Positions 34,840 to 46,452 of a stretch of DNA of 64,000 bases are shown here, one piece after another; the first letter of the stretch is position 1, and every line of letters begins with the position of its first letter. Position numbers and translations under genes: made by a program. Source of the DNA: Glutinoglossum americanum (lineage: Eukaryota > Ascomycota > Geoglossomycetes > Geoglossales > Geoglossaceae). A model generated the notes under the pieces. The model ran no database searches. It had not been told where the DNA came from and saw only the letters and a program-made list of their open reading frames with translations. The stretch spans positions 40,642 to 104,641 of the forward strand of contig JAGHQL010000089.1 of assembly GCA_020080175.1 (NCBI GenBank), in the 5' to 3' direction.

Positions 34840-37800
34840 ATGGCCTCCATCACCGGGCAAACCCCCCCGAGCCATGCAGGCCTCGTAGAGAGACATGTTA
34901 ACCCTTACCCACTCCTGCCAGGGGCAATCACGGCAGCGCAAAGAGATTTCACAGGAACTCCAGCCAGCCGTCTGGGTGAGTCCAATATCTAATATCTACC
35001 CAAACGTGCTTACGTGTGAGGACATGTCGATGCTAATTCCTCACACAAAAAGGCGGCACCGAGGCCACCAGCGAGGATGAAGAGCACTTCTCTTCGCAAG
35101 AATCCTTGCCTGCCGAACCGTATGGGGTGACCAAAATTAAACGATACCTCCGTGAGAATCTGACAACCAATGACCCTTTGTGTGCGTAGGAGGCCGCCTT
35201 GGGCATGCTTACTGTGCCGCTGACCGTGAAGTAGCTCAGAATATGCCTTCGGAACTTATGGAAGCTCCTTTTCGAGTGCGATATGAACTCTGTCGGGTCG
35301 CCTTAGACTGCAAAGTTCCATTAGAAGAGATAGTAAAGGACCTCCCTCAGGGGATGGAGATGGGTGACCATCACAAGCTGTGGTCGTGGTTAAGTCACAA
35401 CAAGCGCCTAGTGCCACCTGTACCGTCAGACGATCAAGCATGGGAACAGGCGAGCCAGAATTTCGATGGCATCTCCCTTAGCGGGGAACTGGTTTTCGGG
35501 GAGCTAAAAACCGCACCGCTATTCACCCTCAAATTGAAGCCACTAACGACGGGGCAATCATGCCGGTTCTTCCGAAGGTTCGGAGGTGACAGGTTTCTCG
35601 TTGTCACTCTACCTTGTTTGGGCAGGCCCACATTGCCTTCTCATTTGAGGAAACACGGTGACGTGGTTTGTGAGAGCATCACACGCTGGATTATAAACGG
35701 CGATCACTGGCTTTTTGGTCGGCAATGGAAAGCTTTTTGCGTTGATAAGGCCGAAAAGAAAGAGGCGATAGTAATGGACGATAGCTGGAAGAGAGGAAGG
35801 GGAAGAGATAAAAAGCGCAAACTGCCGATGAAGAAGGTGTATTTCTTTGCCGTGGCTGGTGACGGCTTCTTACCGGGAAGGGGCGCTTCGCCCAAGGGCG
35901 AGGGTATCGATAGCCATACGGAAATGGATCTAGAGAGGCTACTAGAATGGCATATACCGTTCAAACTAAACAAACACCGGCCCAGCTGTAAGGCCTTTGC
36001 CCGGATAAAACAGGGTTAGTTTTGAAGCTCCCAATCCACGTTAGTACCAGTATATATTAATGGGTTAGGGTTCTCAAAAACAACGGGCACTGTCGTGTTT
36101 AGTCCAAGGAAGCAGCAGATCCGAATAGGCCGCGACAAGTGTTCGAGCGACCCAAGTGGACCGGGCGATGGGGAAATTATGAACGACGGGTGTTCGCTAA
36201 TCTCCCTAGCGGCGGCGCAAGAAGTTGCCAGATTGCTAGCTATTGACAGCGATTATATGCCAAGTGCATTCCAGGGTCGTATTGGCGGGGCAAAGGGGCT
36301 CTGGATTGTGGCCAGTGACGAGGCCCAGCCCAACGGAACCCCTGAGGATAGGGGATTCTGGATTGAGGTAGGCGAATCACAGCGGAAATTCACGCCGCAT
36401 GTCGATGATACGCTTGACCCAGACGAAGATCAAGTGACTTTTGAGGTCTGCGACTGGTCCAGGCCACTCCGAAGCCACAATCTGGGCAGGCAACTACTTC
36501 CTATCCTCGTGAATGGAGGAGTACCTCCACAGGTCCTTGTAGGATTACTAAAAGAAGGAATCGCGAGCGACGTCGCTAATCAAATAGCCGCAATGAAATC
36601 CTCAATCGCCTTTAGGAAGTGGAACCAGGACAAGTACCCGACAATGAAAGAACGCACAAGAAGCGGGACCGTAAAGATGCTTGGAGGACTGCCCAATTCA
36701 GAGAGCGAACAGGTCAACTTGCTCCTTGAGGTAATACACAGCCGCTATGTATCCATGGATATATACACCATCTAATCCCTTTCAATCTAGAGCGGATTTC
36801 ATCCCGCAGAGTCTGCACTACTCAAAGATCTTGCACGACGGCTAGCAAGCCAACATTGTGACCGCTACGAAGAATTAAAGATCAATTTAGGGAAATCAAC
36901 ATATGCATACTGCGTACCAGACCCACTCGGCATTCTCAAACCTGGAGAAGTTCAGCTATCCTTCTCTAGTGGCTTCAGAGAATCCCAGCCGGGTTTCCGG
37001 AAGTCAATACCAATGCTCCGGAATAGTGACGTGCTAGTTGCCCGTTCACCAGCATGGCTCCCGTCAGATATCCAAAAGGTGCTGCAGTCTCACCTGAATG
37101 CCTATCCGCCTAACCCCATAGGTGCATGCTAATACCAGCGAAGGTCCGAGCCGTCTTCAAACCGCAGCTTAGTCACCTAACCGATGTAATCATCTTTTCT
37201 GTACAGGGTGATATTCCTCTGGCTAAGAAGCTTTCTGGAGGGGATTATGACGGTGATCGGGTACGCGCAAGCTTCCCCCAATGTGACACTGGAGGGGACC
37301 TGATAGAATGCTCTGTATTATAGGTGTGGGTTACGTGGGAGCCGCTGCTCGTTGACAACTTCACAAACGCTACAATTTCAGATGAGATACCTCCGTCAGA
37401 ATTAGGGATAACGGTGGATGAAGACAAGTGGTTAGACATTCTCACGGACCCAGGGGATCCTATTTCCCCACTGCTCCTCAAAGGCTTCACCCACAATCTC
37501 AAGACAAGCCTTCTCGGTGTCTGCAACAACTGGCATAAAGAATTCTGCTCTACCCAGAAATCCATCAATTCCCCTGGTGCTATAAAACTAGGACAGCTCC
37601 TTGGACACATGGTCGATGGACCAAAGCGGGGTTACTCCTTAACCGAACAAAACTGGGACAAGTTGCGCGCAGAAATCCTCCATGGCGACGGTCTCCAGAT
37701 CCTAACCCCAAGGGAGATCACAAACGAGCTGACATATTATATAGACGATTGGCTTGGCCAAGAAGCAGTCCTCGCCAAGGATAAAGCGCTGGAAACATTG

Positions 37801-38334
37801 AATAACTCGTATAGTCCGCCAAAACGGGACCCACAGCTGAGCCAGCTTTGGAGAGAAGAAAATGGATATGCGGTAGCCGATGCAGAACTAAGGGGTGTCC
37901 TCTCTCGCCTTATGCGAGATATCGCGGAAGTCTATAGATTTTTCCAAAACAACAGCCCTCAGGAACCCGCGACAATCTCTGCATCTCACGCCCGTTTCCT
38001 CGATATCCTTCCTCGTGGCGAAAGTAGCCACCCGACTATCGCTAGGTGGAGAGATGAAGCTGCAAGTCTCCCCGTCTCCTCCTGGACACTCCTCAGGGCT
38101 TCCGCTGCCTACTCCGGGTGGGGCCACGGGAAATTCCCTTGGTGGGTGGCTGGGGCGGAGCTGTGTCACCTAAAAGCTAGGGCGCAGAAAGGGGCGAGAA
38201 TGATAGTGGGGGAGGTTTACTTGGGGTTTAGAGTTGATGGGGCATTTGCTGAGGGGGTAGGAGCAAAAGGGAAAGAAGGAGGGGGCAGCGAGGTGAGAGA
38301 GGCGGATCAGGCCCCCGACATGGACCTGTTTTGA
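34840..38334 (+). CDS. Cellular RNA-dependent RNA polymerase (QDE-1/SAD-1 type)
   Basis: Seven exons (34840-34975, 35053-35151, 35190-36014, 36069-36730, 36791-37078, 37144-37260, 37324-38334) join in phase to 1045 aa. The family copies single-stranded RNA into dsRNA for Dicer in RNA silencing. Diagnostic features: SPRKQQIRIGR, MNDGCS, PSAFQGRIGGAKG, TYAYCVPDP and the catalytic GGDYDGDRV (DxDGD, metal-binding aspartates all present; residues ~700-710), followed by the conserved C-terminal helical region. It is shorter than QDE-1 (about 1400 aa), mainly at the N-terminus, which here is an acidic low-complexity stretch. Introns are 54-77 nt except the second (35152-35189), which at 38 nt is unusually short and is the weakest part of the model. 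No break is seen. The paralogue type (quelling or meiotic silencing) cannot be decided by eye. Confidence 0.92.
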
Positions 38335-40387
38335 TAGTAAGGGTAAAGAGTGGTTAACGCCGATTGGATTTCATAAACCCGCGATAACTAGAATAATGGG
38401 GGTACATGCTTGTTGTGCTTCATGGCCGTGGTACATTGACCCACCGCCATCTCGTCTCGCGTACAACGTGCTCTAAGGGTTTTCATAAAATATAGCAGCA
38501 GGAAATGACTTAAATTCTTCCCGCACAATCCTATCCTCGCGATCAATTACGCCGACAATAAGGTGATGTCTCCCCGGCTTTTGATATTAGTCGATAATAG
38601 TTCCGGAAGTTCTGCGGCTAGAATGCCGGGGGCTATCTAGTTACCCTTAGGGTGTGGTGGTTTGCAAAGTGGTGTGCCTAGGACATGACCAAGTCCCGAG
38701 TATCGCCCGATCAAGCGAGCGTCGCTGGAGATTCCCTCTATTATGGTATCCGGAGCAGAGCTTTCCGCCTCGCGCCGATCTGTGAAGGCTGTTGAATATT
38801 GAGTGATGTCCTGATGGGTGGGGTTGGGTTTTGATGCTCAAGCCACTGCGAATGATCTTTCTGCGGGGTCACAAGGTATTGCGGAGTAGACTATTCTCCC
38901 CTGAAACAGCTAGGGCGGAAGAGCAGATGGGCTGCCGGGCAGATCAATTGATCGATAGCTAGATGGCTACGAGGTGCGGCCGCAGAAGGTCCCAGGCCCT
39001 GGGGCGAGGCGGCAAATCTGATATGCCAGTTTGCCGCTCTGAGCACCCCAAGCGCCACCTGGACTACGAACTCATTATTCCGAACTTGGTAGTTATGACC
39101 GAGATATTATCTAGTATAGAAAGCTTACCCACCATTAGCCGTGCTGGGCTAGTATCACTTAGTCTACGGGCGGTACGAGATACCGGGAAGGGTTAACTTC
39201 ACACTTGCCACCGTTTACAGAGTCTGATAGCTGAGGAGGGGCCATCAGCCCAGAGGACTCTGCGCCCGGTTGGCGTCACTCACGATGCCCCGAGCCCAGG
39301 ATTCTAACCCGCGGAGAAATTACCTCGTCTACTAGAGGAGACTCGATAGGTCCATTCCACGCTAGGACGTTATGTCGCGATTACCGCAGCGCTCAAAGAA
39401 CTCCAATTAACTATTATCTAACTTGCGGCCTAACCCTAACGATTACTCCGCTATTCTGGGAAAATGGGCTACGTCATGACTATTGCGCTTTAGCAAGTTC
39501 TTAGCTATTCCAATAGCTCATCACTTAACTAGGTTAGAGTTAGGGTCTCGTATTATCGTTGTGGGGCGCATTCGATTCCATGTCCCCCACCCGTAAGCGG
39601 TCTACATATATAAAGCTTTGGTGCCGGTCCGGGGTACACACTTTAGCTACAGCAATCAGAGAAAACTGGTCATCCATCGCGATTTTGCGCTCTAGTCTAT
39701 TCATACATATCACCCTATCGCTCCACCACATTAGGGTATCATTCTATCGCGTCCCATCCGCTCGCGCCAATCAACAGGGGATAGGAGATGTCGGGGTGTC
39801 CCTGCCACGTCAGTGTCCTAGATCTAGTATGCAGAGGGATCGCAGGCGCCTTCCTGGGTATCATCGTTCTCGGGTCAATAGCGGCATGTTGTGGGGAAAT
39901 TAAGAAATCGGCGGAGAAGGCGGCGAGGGAAGCAGCGATGGAAGCGGTGAGGAGGACAGTTGATGTGGTAGGTAGGGGCGATATGGTTCCTCCCAGGCGT
40001 GGATAGCTACTATATCTTTACTCGGTGCTTTTGCTAATGCTACAGTAGGAATTGGGAACGCTCAGCGGGGCAGGCAGGACCTAATGCGTTTTGGAGTATG
40101 TCTGTGCCATGACGCGGCAACCATGGGATCCCTCGGGAGGCGCAATCGTAGATTTACATAGATGGAACTCTGGCTGGAAAGCAGGATGCGACCAGCCTCG
40201 TCGATAGATAGTTTTGATTCCTATTGCGCTGCACTAGCTTAAAATTTAAAGCACCATACCATCCGGAGCCATTGGGGCGTATTGCATTATACGGCCTGGG
40301 ATATGGTGCCAAACAGATAGCGAGATGTTTATGAATTGGCACTAAGAAAAGTGGCGGGCGAGTGACTTTGGTGGGCGAGTCCCTTTG
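38335..40387. other. Intergenic, mostly featureless
   Basis: This lies between the RdRP and the possible LTR. One short membrane-like ORF at 39788-40006 is listed separately. The remainder shows only short ORFs and no recognised element. Confidence 0.45.
39788..40006 (+). CDS. Short ORF with one hydrophobic segment, doubtful
   Basis: 72 codons: a Cys-containing start, one hydrophobic helix (GAFLGIIVLGSIAACC, residues ~21-36), then an amphipathic Ala/Glu/Lys/Arg helix and a basic end. The layout resembles a small single-pass membrane protein or the last exon of one. No upstream exon, family or conserved motif could be tied to it. Confidence 0.22.
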   Translation: MSGCPCHVSVLDLVCRGIAGAFLGIIVLGSIAACCGEIKKSAEKAAREAAMEAVRRTVDVVGRGDMVPPRRG

Positions 40388-40587
40388 TGTTGAGCTGTTG
40401 GGTACATATACGAGTATATATTACGAAGATTACATTAAAGACTGCTTGACTGTACGTAGACTACGTAGATCGCGCAGACCGCGCAGGCTGAGCATGGGCC
40501 GAGCGCTGACCGAGCGCGGGCCCGGGCGGATTTAATAACGAGGAATAGGGGCCCACCAAAATTGTACTGACCCTATTCGCCTCAACA
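40388..40587. mobile_element. Possible solo LTR, 200 bp
   Basis: It begins TGTTGAG and ends CTCAACA: a 7-bp perfect inverted terminus with the TG..CA ends of LTR retroelements, exactly 200 bp apart. Internal TATA-like sequence lies near 40409-40425. The 5-bp flanks (CTTTG and GAATT) do not match, and no gag/pol coding sequence is adjacent, so it would be an old solo or truncated LTR. Confidence 0.4.
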
Positions 40588-40920
40588 GAATTATTAGTAG
40601 GAGAAAATTTCTTAGTCACTAAACATGTATTTAATCGCACCGCGGATGCCTCTACAGGCAAGATAGACTCAATACAATTAATTCTATGCTATCTACACGA
40701 TACGCTTAACACTTTGTAACTTAAACTTCAAAAAGCGATGGTTCACTGGTATGATGTCAACAACGCCCAGCAGCTGTACCTGCCATCACTCACCCTCCCG
40801 CATTACGTCACCCCCGCCACTCATCCATCTCCCTATCGCCATCGTCCGGGCAGGAGGCAACCGGTCTCCCATCAGGCATAACCAAGGCATAACCAACAAG
40901 CCACAGATAAAGGAGTCGGT
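40588..40920. other. Upstream region of the Rtg2-like gene
   Basis: A short spacer with C-rich DNA (about 40765-40850) just before the start codon at 40921. This is typical of a fungal promoter/5' UTR. No specific binding site is claimed. Confidence 0.4.
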
Positions 40921-42680
40921 ATGGCTACAACGGCGAACCCGAAGTATTGGGCTATTGTGGATATGGGAAGGTAACCGTCCCTCCAGAAGCACGGAGCCCT
41001 CCAACTAAGCATCCCACAGCAACGGCATCCGCTTCTCGATTACCGACCTATCCCCTCCCACAACCCGGATCCTCCCCACCGTCTTCCAAGACCGCGCTGC
41101 TATTTCCCTCTACGACGTCCAGCATTCCCCCCACTCGAACGAAAAGCAACCCATCCCCACAGACACCATCTCGCAAGTCACAGCCTCCCTCTCCCGATTC
41201 CGCACAATCTGCAACGACTTTGGGGTCCCACCATCCCAAACCCGCGTCCTCGCCACGGCCGCAACGCGCGACGCCATCAATTCCCTCGAGTTCCGCGATG
41301 CGATCCAGAAGGCGACGGGGTGGGCCGTGGAGATGCTGCCGAAGGAGGAGGAGGGGAGGATCGGCGCCATGGGCGTCGCGAGTAGCTTCAAGAATGTGAG
41401 GGGGTTGGTGATGGATTTGGGAGGAGGGAGTACGCAGATTACGTGGATGATTGCCGAGAATGGGATTGTGAGGACGGCCAAGACGGCAGTTAGCCTGCCC
41501 TATGGCGCTGCGGCACTGACGAGGCGACTCGAGGACGCAAACGCAAACAACACGGTAGATGCCCTCCGCGCCGAAATCTCCGCCGCTTACCGCACCGCCT
41601 ACACCTCCCTCGCCGTCCCCTCCGCCCTTTCCGACGGCAAATTCAACCTCTACCTCTCCGGCGGCGGTTTCCGTGGTTGGGGGTACCTTCTCCTTTCACG
41701 CCACCGCATCAGCCCATATCCGATACCGATCATTAATGGGTTTAAGGTTGACCGGGAGGATTTCGAGAACGTGAGTGCGGTTGTGAATGAAGTGGAGAGC
41801 AAAGAGAGTGTGTTTAGGGTTTCGGAGAGGAGGGCGAGGCAGGTTCCTGCTGTGGCGTTTTTAGTGGGGGTTATTAAGGAGACCATCAAGGGGTTGGGAG
41901 AAGTGAGGTTTTGTCAGGGTGGGTCTTTGGGTCTCCCATCTTTGCCGGAAATATCGTTTCCATAGATGCTAATACCGTCATATAAAAGGCGGCGTCCGGG
42001 AAGGCGCTCTCTACACAGCCCTTCCCCCCGAAATCCGCGCCCTCCCCCCTCTCTCTACAGCAACGGCACCCTACGCCCCACCATCTGCCCCACAACTCCT
42101 CACCATCTTGAGCTCCGGCCTGCCAACCCCATTCCCTGTAGCCTTCACCACGGAGGTCCTAACCTCCACCATCAACCTCCTCTACTACCATGGGTCCATC
42201 CCGAAGGAGGGTCGCGCGTCCGCAGGCCTCAATTCAACCACCACTGGAATCCTCGCCTCTGCGCATGGCGTCTCCCACGAGAACCGCGCCCTCCTAGCCC
42301 TGATCCTCTGCGCACGCTGGGGCTCCGCGGTCGCAGACCCCTGGCTTCTCCATCGTCTCCAGCACCTCATCGGCGATGAGCTATCCTGGTGGTGCAAGTA
42401 TATTGGCCAAGTCGCTGCGCTCACTGGAGATGTGTTCCCAGCCGGGAAGTTGGATTCAGAGGCACCCCCAAGGCTTGCCCTGAACGCAAAGTTTAAGGAG
42501 GGATCTGGAAAAGGAGATGTGAAGATTAAGTTCCAGGTTAGGACGAGGGAGGGGGACCCTGAGACCGAGGCGATGGTTGTGGTGGAGAGTATTGGGGATT
42601 TGGAGAAACCGGGGAAGAAGAAGGCGCGGATTAATGGGTGGGGTTTTAAGATTGACGTCGTGGTTAAGAGGGATCTCTGA
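40921..42680 (+). CDS. Ppx/GppA family protein, Rtg2-like retrograde regulator
   Basis: Exons 40921-40970, 41020-41918 and 41989-42680 join to 546 aa. The first exon ends inside the phosphate-1 motif: VDMGSNGIRF is created by splicing, which fixes both the start and the 49-nt intron. The second ASKHA signature is VMDLGGGSTQITW (residues ~155-167), with LSGGGFRGWG near 255-265. This is the actin-like phosphatase fold of exopolyphosphatase/GppA. Fungal members of this length are Rtg2 homologues, which relay mitochondrial state to nuclear transcription; polyphosphatase or pppGpp phosphatase activity is a family possibility, not shown here. The C-terminal ~200 residues are the usual HD-like helical part. 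Splice sites GTAACC..CACAG and GTGGGT..AAAAG look normal and no damage is visible. It acts in the cytosol by analogy with yeast. Confidence 0.92.
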
Positions 42681-43378
42681 GGATCGCTTCGACTCACTCC
42701 AGGCTATCGATGCTCCCAACATTCCCCCAGTTTACTTTCCGATATTACCTTCCAATTTTTGCCCTTAATACACCACCTACTGATAGCTACATCTCCTAAT
42801 TACACTAATTCCTCTTGTATATAGAATGTAGTCTTCCGAACGTTTCTTCGCAAGCTGGCCCCACCCGTAAGCTTCGGCCCGGGGAAAAACAGTACTCCAT
42901 GCTCCATCCCACTTACCTAAGAATTATCCCGCACTTCGATCGTTAAGGTGCTGTGGACTCCAATGTCCTTTAGGCAGACATACAGTTAAAGGCTTGGTTT
43001 CACTATTAGGACATGCCCAGCTATAGTCACACAATCAGGGATAATTTCGGGAAGCGGCCAGCCCAGGTGCGCCTGCATGGTTTAGGCCGGACAGATATTG
43101 CTATATACATCGGGTATCTTTAACAAAAAGGAGCCCTGCTATTATCGTATAAGCAGGAACCTAAATTATGAGCCCCCCGCGCCTCAACCGCGGTAGCACC
43201 TCATCTTCCATAGCCTAGGGCCCCATAGTTCATGCCCTGCCGTTGGAAACACCGCGACGCTCTATATTAACCCCCGGTCAACCCCGCGCCAACCGAAGAA
43301 TCAGCCCCAGTCCGACACTAATGCGGCAACCCTCACTACACACCACACCACTCACTCTCCCTTTTCCCCTTCCCGCTA
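42681..43378. other. Intergenic between convergent genes
   Basis: This holds the 3' flanks of the Rtg2-like gene and the small minus-strand gene. No additional gene or element was recognised. Confidence 0.5.
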
Positions 43379-43717
43379 CTATAATCTACCTCTGGCCTTC
43401 ATGACCCCCACCACAACCCCAACAGTTATCCCTGTAACCACGCTCCCCACAAAGCACCCAAACACGATCAACATCCGACGCGCTCGCCGCCTGCATGCGG
43501 GGCACCCGTGCCGCCGTCCGCTGAGAATAGGCGGTTCATGAGGAGAGCCGATACTGAATTTGTAGTCTGGCTTGCGGGGCCCGGGGGGAGGAGGAGTTGC
43601 GGGTGGGGTGGTTGATTTTTCGTTGGCGGGTTCTTCGGTGGAGGTGGTGGAGGGTGGGGGGTCGGCGGCCACGATGACGGCCTGTGGGAGTATTTGGGTG
43701 ATCTTTTCGATTTGCAT
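43379..43717 (-). CDS. Small Pro-rich protein with C-terminal membrane segment
   Basis: 112 aa from an ATG at 43717. The first ~65 residues are hydrophilic and rich in Pro/Thr/Ser (PPATPPPPGPRKP). A short basic Cys-containing patch (HGCPACRRRARR, ~76-87) follows, then a hydrophobic helix (FVGSVVTGITVGVVVGVM, ~91-108) and a basic tail. The arrangement suggests a tail-anchored or single-pass membrane protein. No family was recognised. The orderly layout and clean start favour a real gene, but it is short and unspliced. Confidence 0.5.
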   Translation of the reverse strand: MQIEKITQILPQAVIVAADPPPSTTSTEEPANEKSTTPPATPPPPGPRKPDYKFSIGSPHEPPILSGRRHGCPACRRRARRMLIVFGCFVGSVVTGITVGVVVGVMKARGRL

Positions 43718-46452
43718 GGGGGATTCTCGGGAGGATGTATTTCGTGGAGGAGAGGATATGTGTTCCTGTGAGGTTCAAAATAAGGTTGATGCCTAATTTC
43801 GTAGGGTTTAAGGCAGCTTAGTCATCGCGGCCCCCCGTGACAGCCCTGGGCCCAAGGGCTTATTCATTTCTTCGAGGGGAATCCTTAACCCATAGCTAGG
43901 TACCTATTCGACTCGATTCCGCGACCTCTGCAAAGTGCATACTTTGGCGCTCCCAAAGTTCCAACTCCCGTCACGTGACCCTGACATTATTTCTGCCCGC
44001 CCTTAAATCAGTGTATTCTCTTTGCTCTACCCGGCTGGCTTGGCCTTACTACAGTCCTTCCGACTAACGCATGTACAATGTGATAATGATACCGCTACTT
44101 GATGTAAGTCATGTGTATCTGTGCAACCTGTTGGGACACCGATATTTCGTTTCTGGCCGATAACTTCATGAGGTCGCCCTCATGAACTTTCAAGCTTATC
44201 CAAAAATAATCACTAGCCAACGGCTCGTATCTCTAGTACGGTAGCGCACTCAGGTCGCCCTTCTGCACTGAAAGCTCGCATAGCACTTTATCCAATCTAA
44301 CAGAGAATACTGCTCTGCGGCCTGCTCGCGACTCCAGAAACAAAGGCCTAGAGCCCCCTGCGATTGCTGCTTCAATCACGTCCACTGGTTAAGGTATGCC
44401 ATATGGCTATTACGCATTTGGTCAAGCTAATGTTGCCAGGTTCAGGCAATCTCTCACTTCCAACCTCCTGCTTTAGAGACTATAGCCGAGCGACACATAG
44501 TCGCAAAAACCTAGGCTTACTGGCCACGACCCTATTGCGTTACAGCTTTTGAATGTAGAGCTGCCGTCGCCCTCACCTGAAATCGGGCGTGCTGAGAGTA
44601 AAGAAGAATAGAGCTCGACGCTTCCCGCAAACTAGCTTGATCTGCAATCAAATCGACCGCTGCTCAAAAATGGACTGGCCTGGCACAGTGGTCGGATGGT
44701 GGTGCTGCGTAGGCCCCCTTAGTTATGCCCTCATGGGATTCAGCTTAGTGCTCCTAGTGCACGTGCGGTAGTCTTTGCAATCCCGAACTGAGTTGCGGAC
44801 TGTGCCCCAATTGCTGCCACCCGCGGTGCTCGTGAGTTTTCTTCATCCATGGTTTCCGCAACCTAGACAGACGCACAGCTACTCATATGGGATAGTCATT
44901 GCATAATGGTTACATGTCGCCGCATATCGCGGGCTTGGGGGGCAATTAGGAACGCCGTCCACTGGTAGGAGGGGCAGAAGCTGGTTCAGCGGATTTGGTG
45001 GCTCTGCACAATATCAGACTTCATGCCTTATCTATTCTATTTTCCAAACGTCGAGCCGTCGTGAGTTGAAAGCTGTCCAAGTTGAGTTATATCCCACCCA
45101 GCAAAATGCAGGGTTAGGGTTTCATAACCTCATCTCCGAATTGGGTCACCGAACATGGTTAAGAATGCCAAGAACAATTTCCAATGCCTTTTGAGGTGTC
45201 CGGTCGGTTAGAGCAGAACTCATTCATCACCCAACCTAAACTCTAGAACAAACTTTAAGCCATTTCTCCCTGCTCGAACAAACTTGACTCCATTACTATC
45301 TTTGCCCTAAGATGCCAGAGAAGGTGGTGTGGTACTGCGTACGTTCTTCCGGCACTACTCCCATTTAGACTGTAGTTTGACTCCCCACAGGGTAGTTGCG
45401 GCCAAGGCCCACTCGACCAGGACACCGACACCTACTGCCCCGGCTGCCATCACACTCGATGCAAGTGAGGTTCCCCACTTGTAATTCCAAAATCCCAGAG
45501 AGCATTTTCTCATAGCAGCAGTTATTGCACGATAGCTATAATCAAGCAACATCTAAATGCTTAGGCAGCGATGCCGAAGCGGCCCAGAGCGGGGAACGGG
45601 TAGGGCGTGGGAATCGTGCTGTGTGCCCACGCCTGTCTGGGCCAAGGCGGATATAGGCCGGCTTGTTGAAGTCAGGTAGGCAGGGGAAAAAGGGGCACCG
45701 CCTGGGCCATCTGATATGATGCTAAGCCAAGCAGCGAATCAGATATTCCCTGTTGCAAAGAAAGTAGCATTTGAGGCTGATCGGAGGAGTGTTAGCACCA
45801 TTAATTGAAACATTGCCCATCGATCTAAAGTGTGTATCGTGTCACTTTTGCCGATTTTGCAAACCATATTGGTGTTAGATGCCACTCCCCATACCCTTGT
45901 CTTGATGGTAGCGGTTAGTGTACCCATCGGTTCGCCTGGGCTTGTCTGGGCACTTCACCCCCTACACGTCTGGACCAGACTACCGCAAGTCACCGCCTAA
46001 GCCCGTCCATCAACCCCGGCCCGGCCGCCACTTTTATCAACATAACAAAACCACCCCGCGTTTAGAAGCGGTGAATACCTGGAAAGGCGGGAAAACCGCT
46101 CAACTATAATTTGGCGCGGCATCTAAGGGAAGCCCATTGAGAATTCTTAGGACTTTGGTAGCGCCCCCCCCGGAGTATCGAGTCGCTTGCCTCTTTTAAT
46201 ATATATAAATAATTTCAACTTGAATCAGTAAAAGCCATACTCATTAGTTAATACACCCATTTGCCATTTATAAGCAGTTGGGAGTTCTGCAAATAAGTCA
46301 CGTGTCGTATCCCACTTGCCAAATTCGGTCACCGGAGCCAAGCCAAATCGACCAGCCATATTTCCACCGACATCAACCATATTCATCAACCATCAGCCAC
46401 TATTCACGGGATTCCATCACCTCCCGAAGCCCTGAAAATCTCCAGCCTTCCC
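43718..46452. other. Gene-poor spacer
   Basis: 2.7 kb with no supported gene. An ORF at 45552-45355 (-) encodes a hydrophobic stretch (SVMAAGAVGVGVLVEWALAA) that could be the tail of a lost membrane protein. An AT-rich patch occurs at 46195-46260 before the transcription-factor gene. Confidence 0.4.

Noticed and set aside
45355-45552. Hydrophobic minus-strand ORF
   Set aside because: It could be a membrane-protein tail but has no upstream coding region or family; kept only as a note on the spacer.
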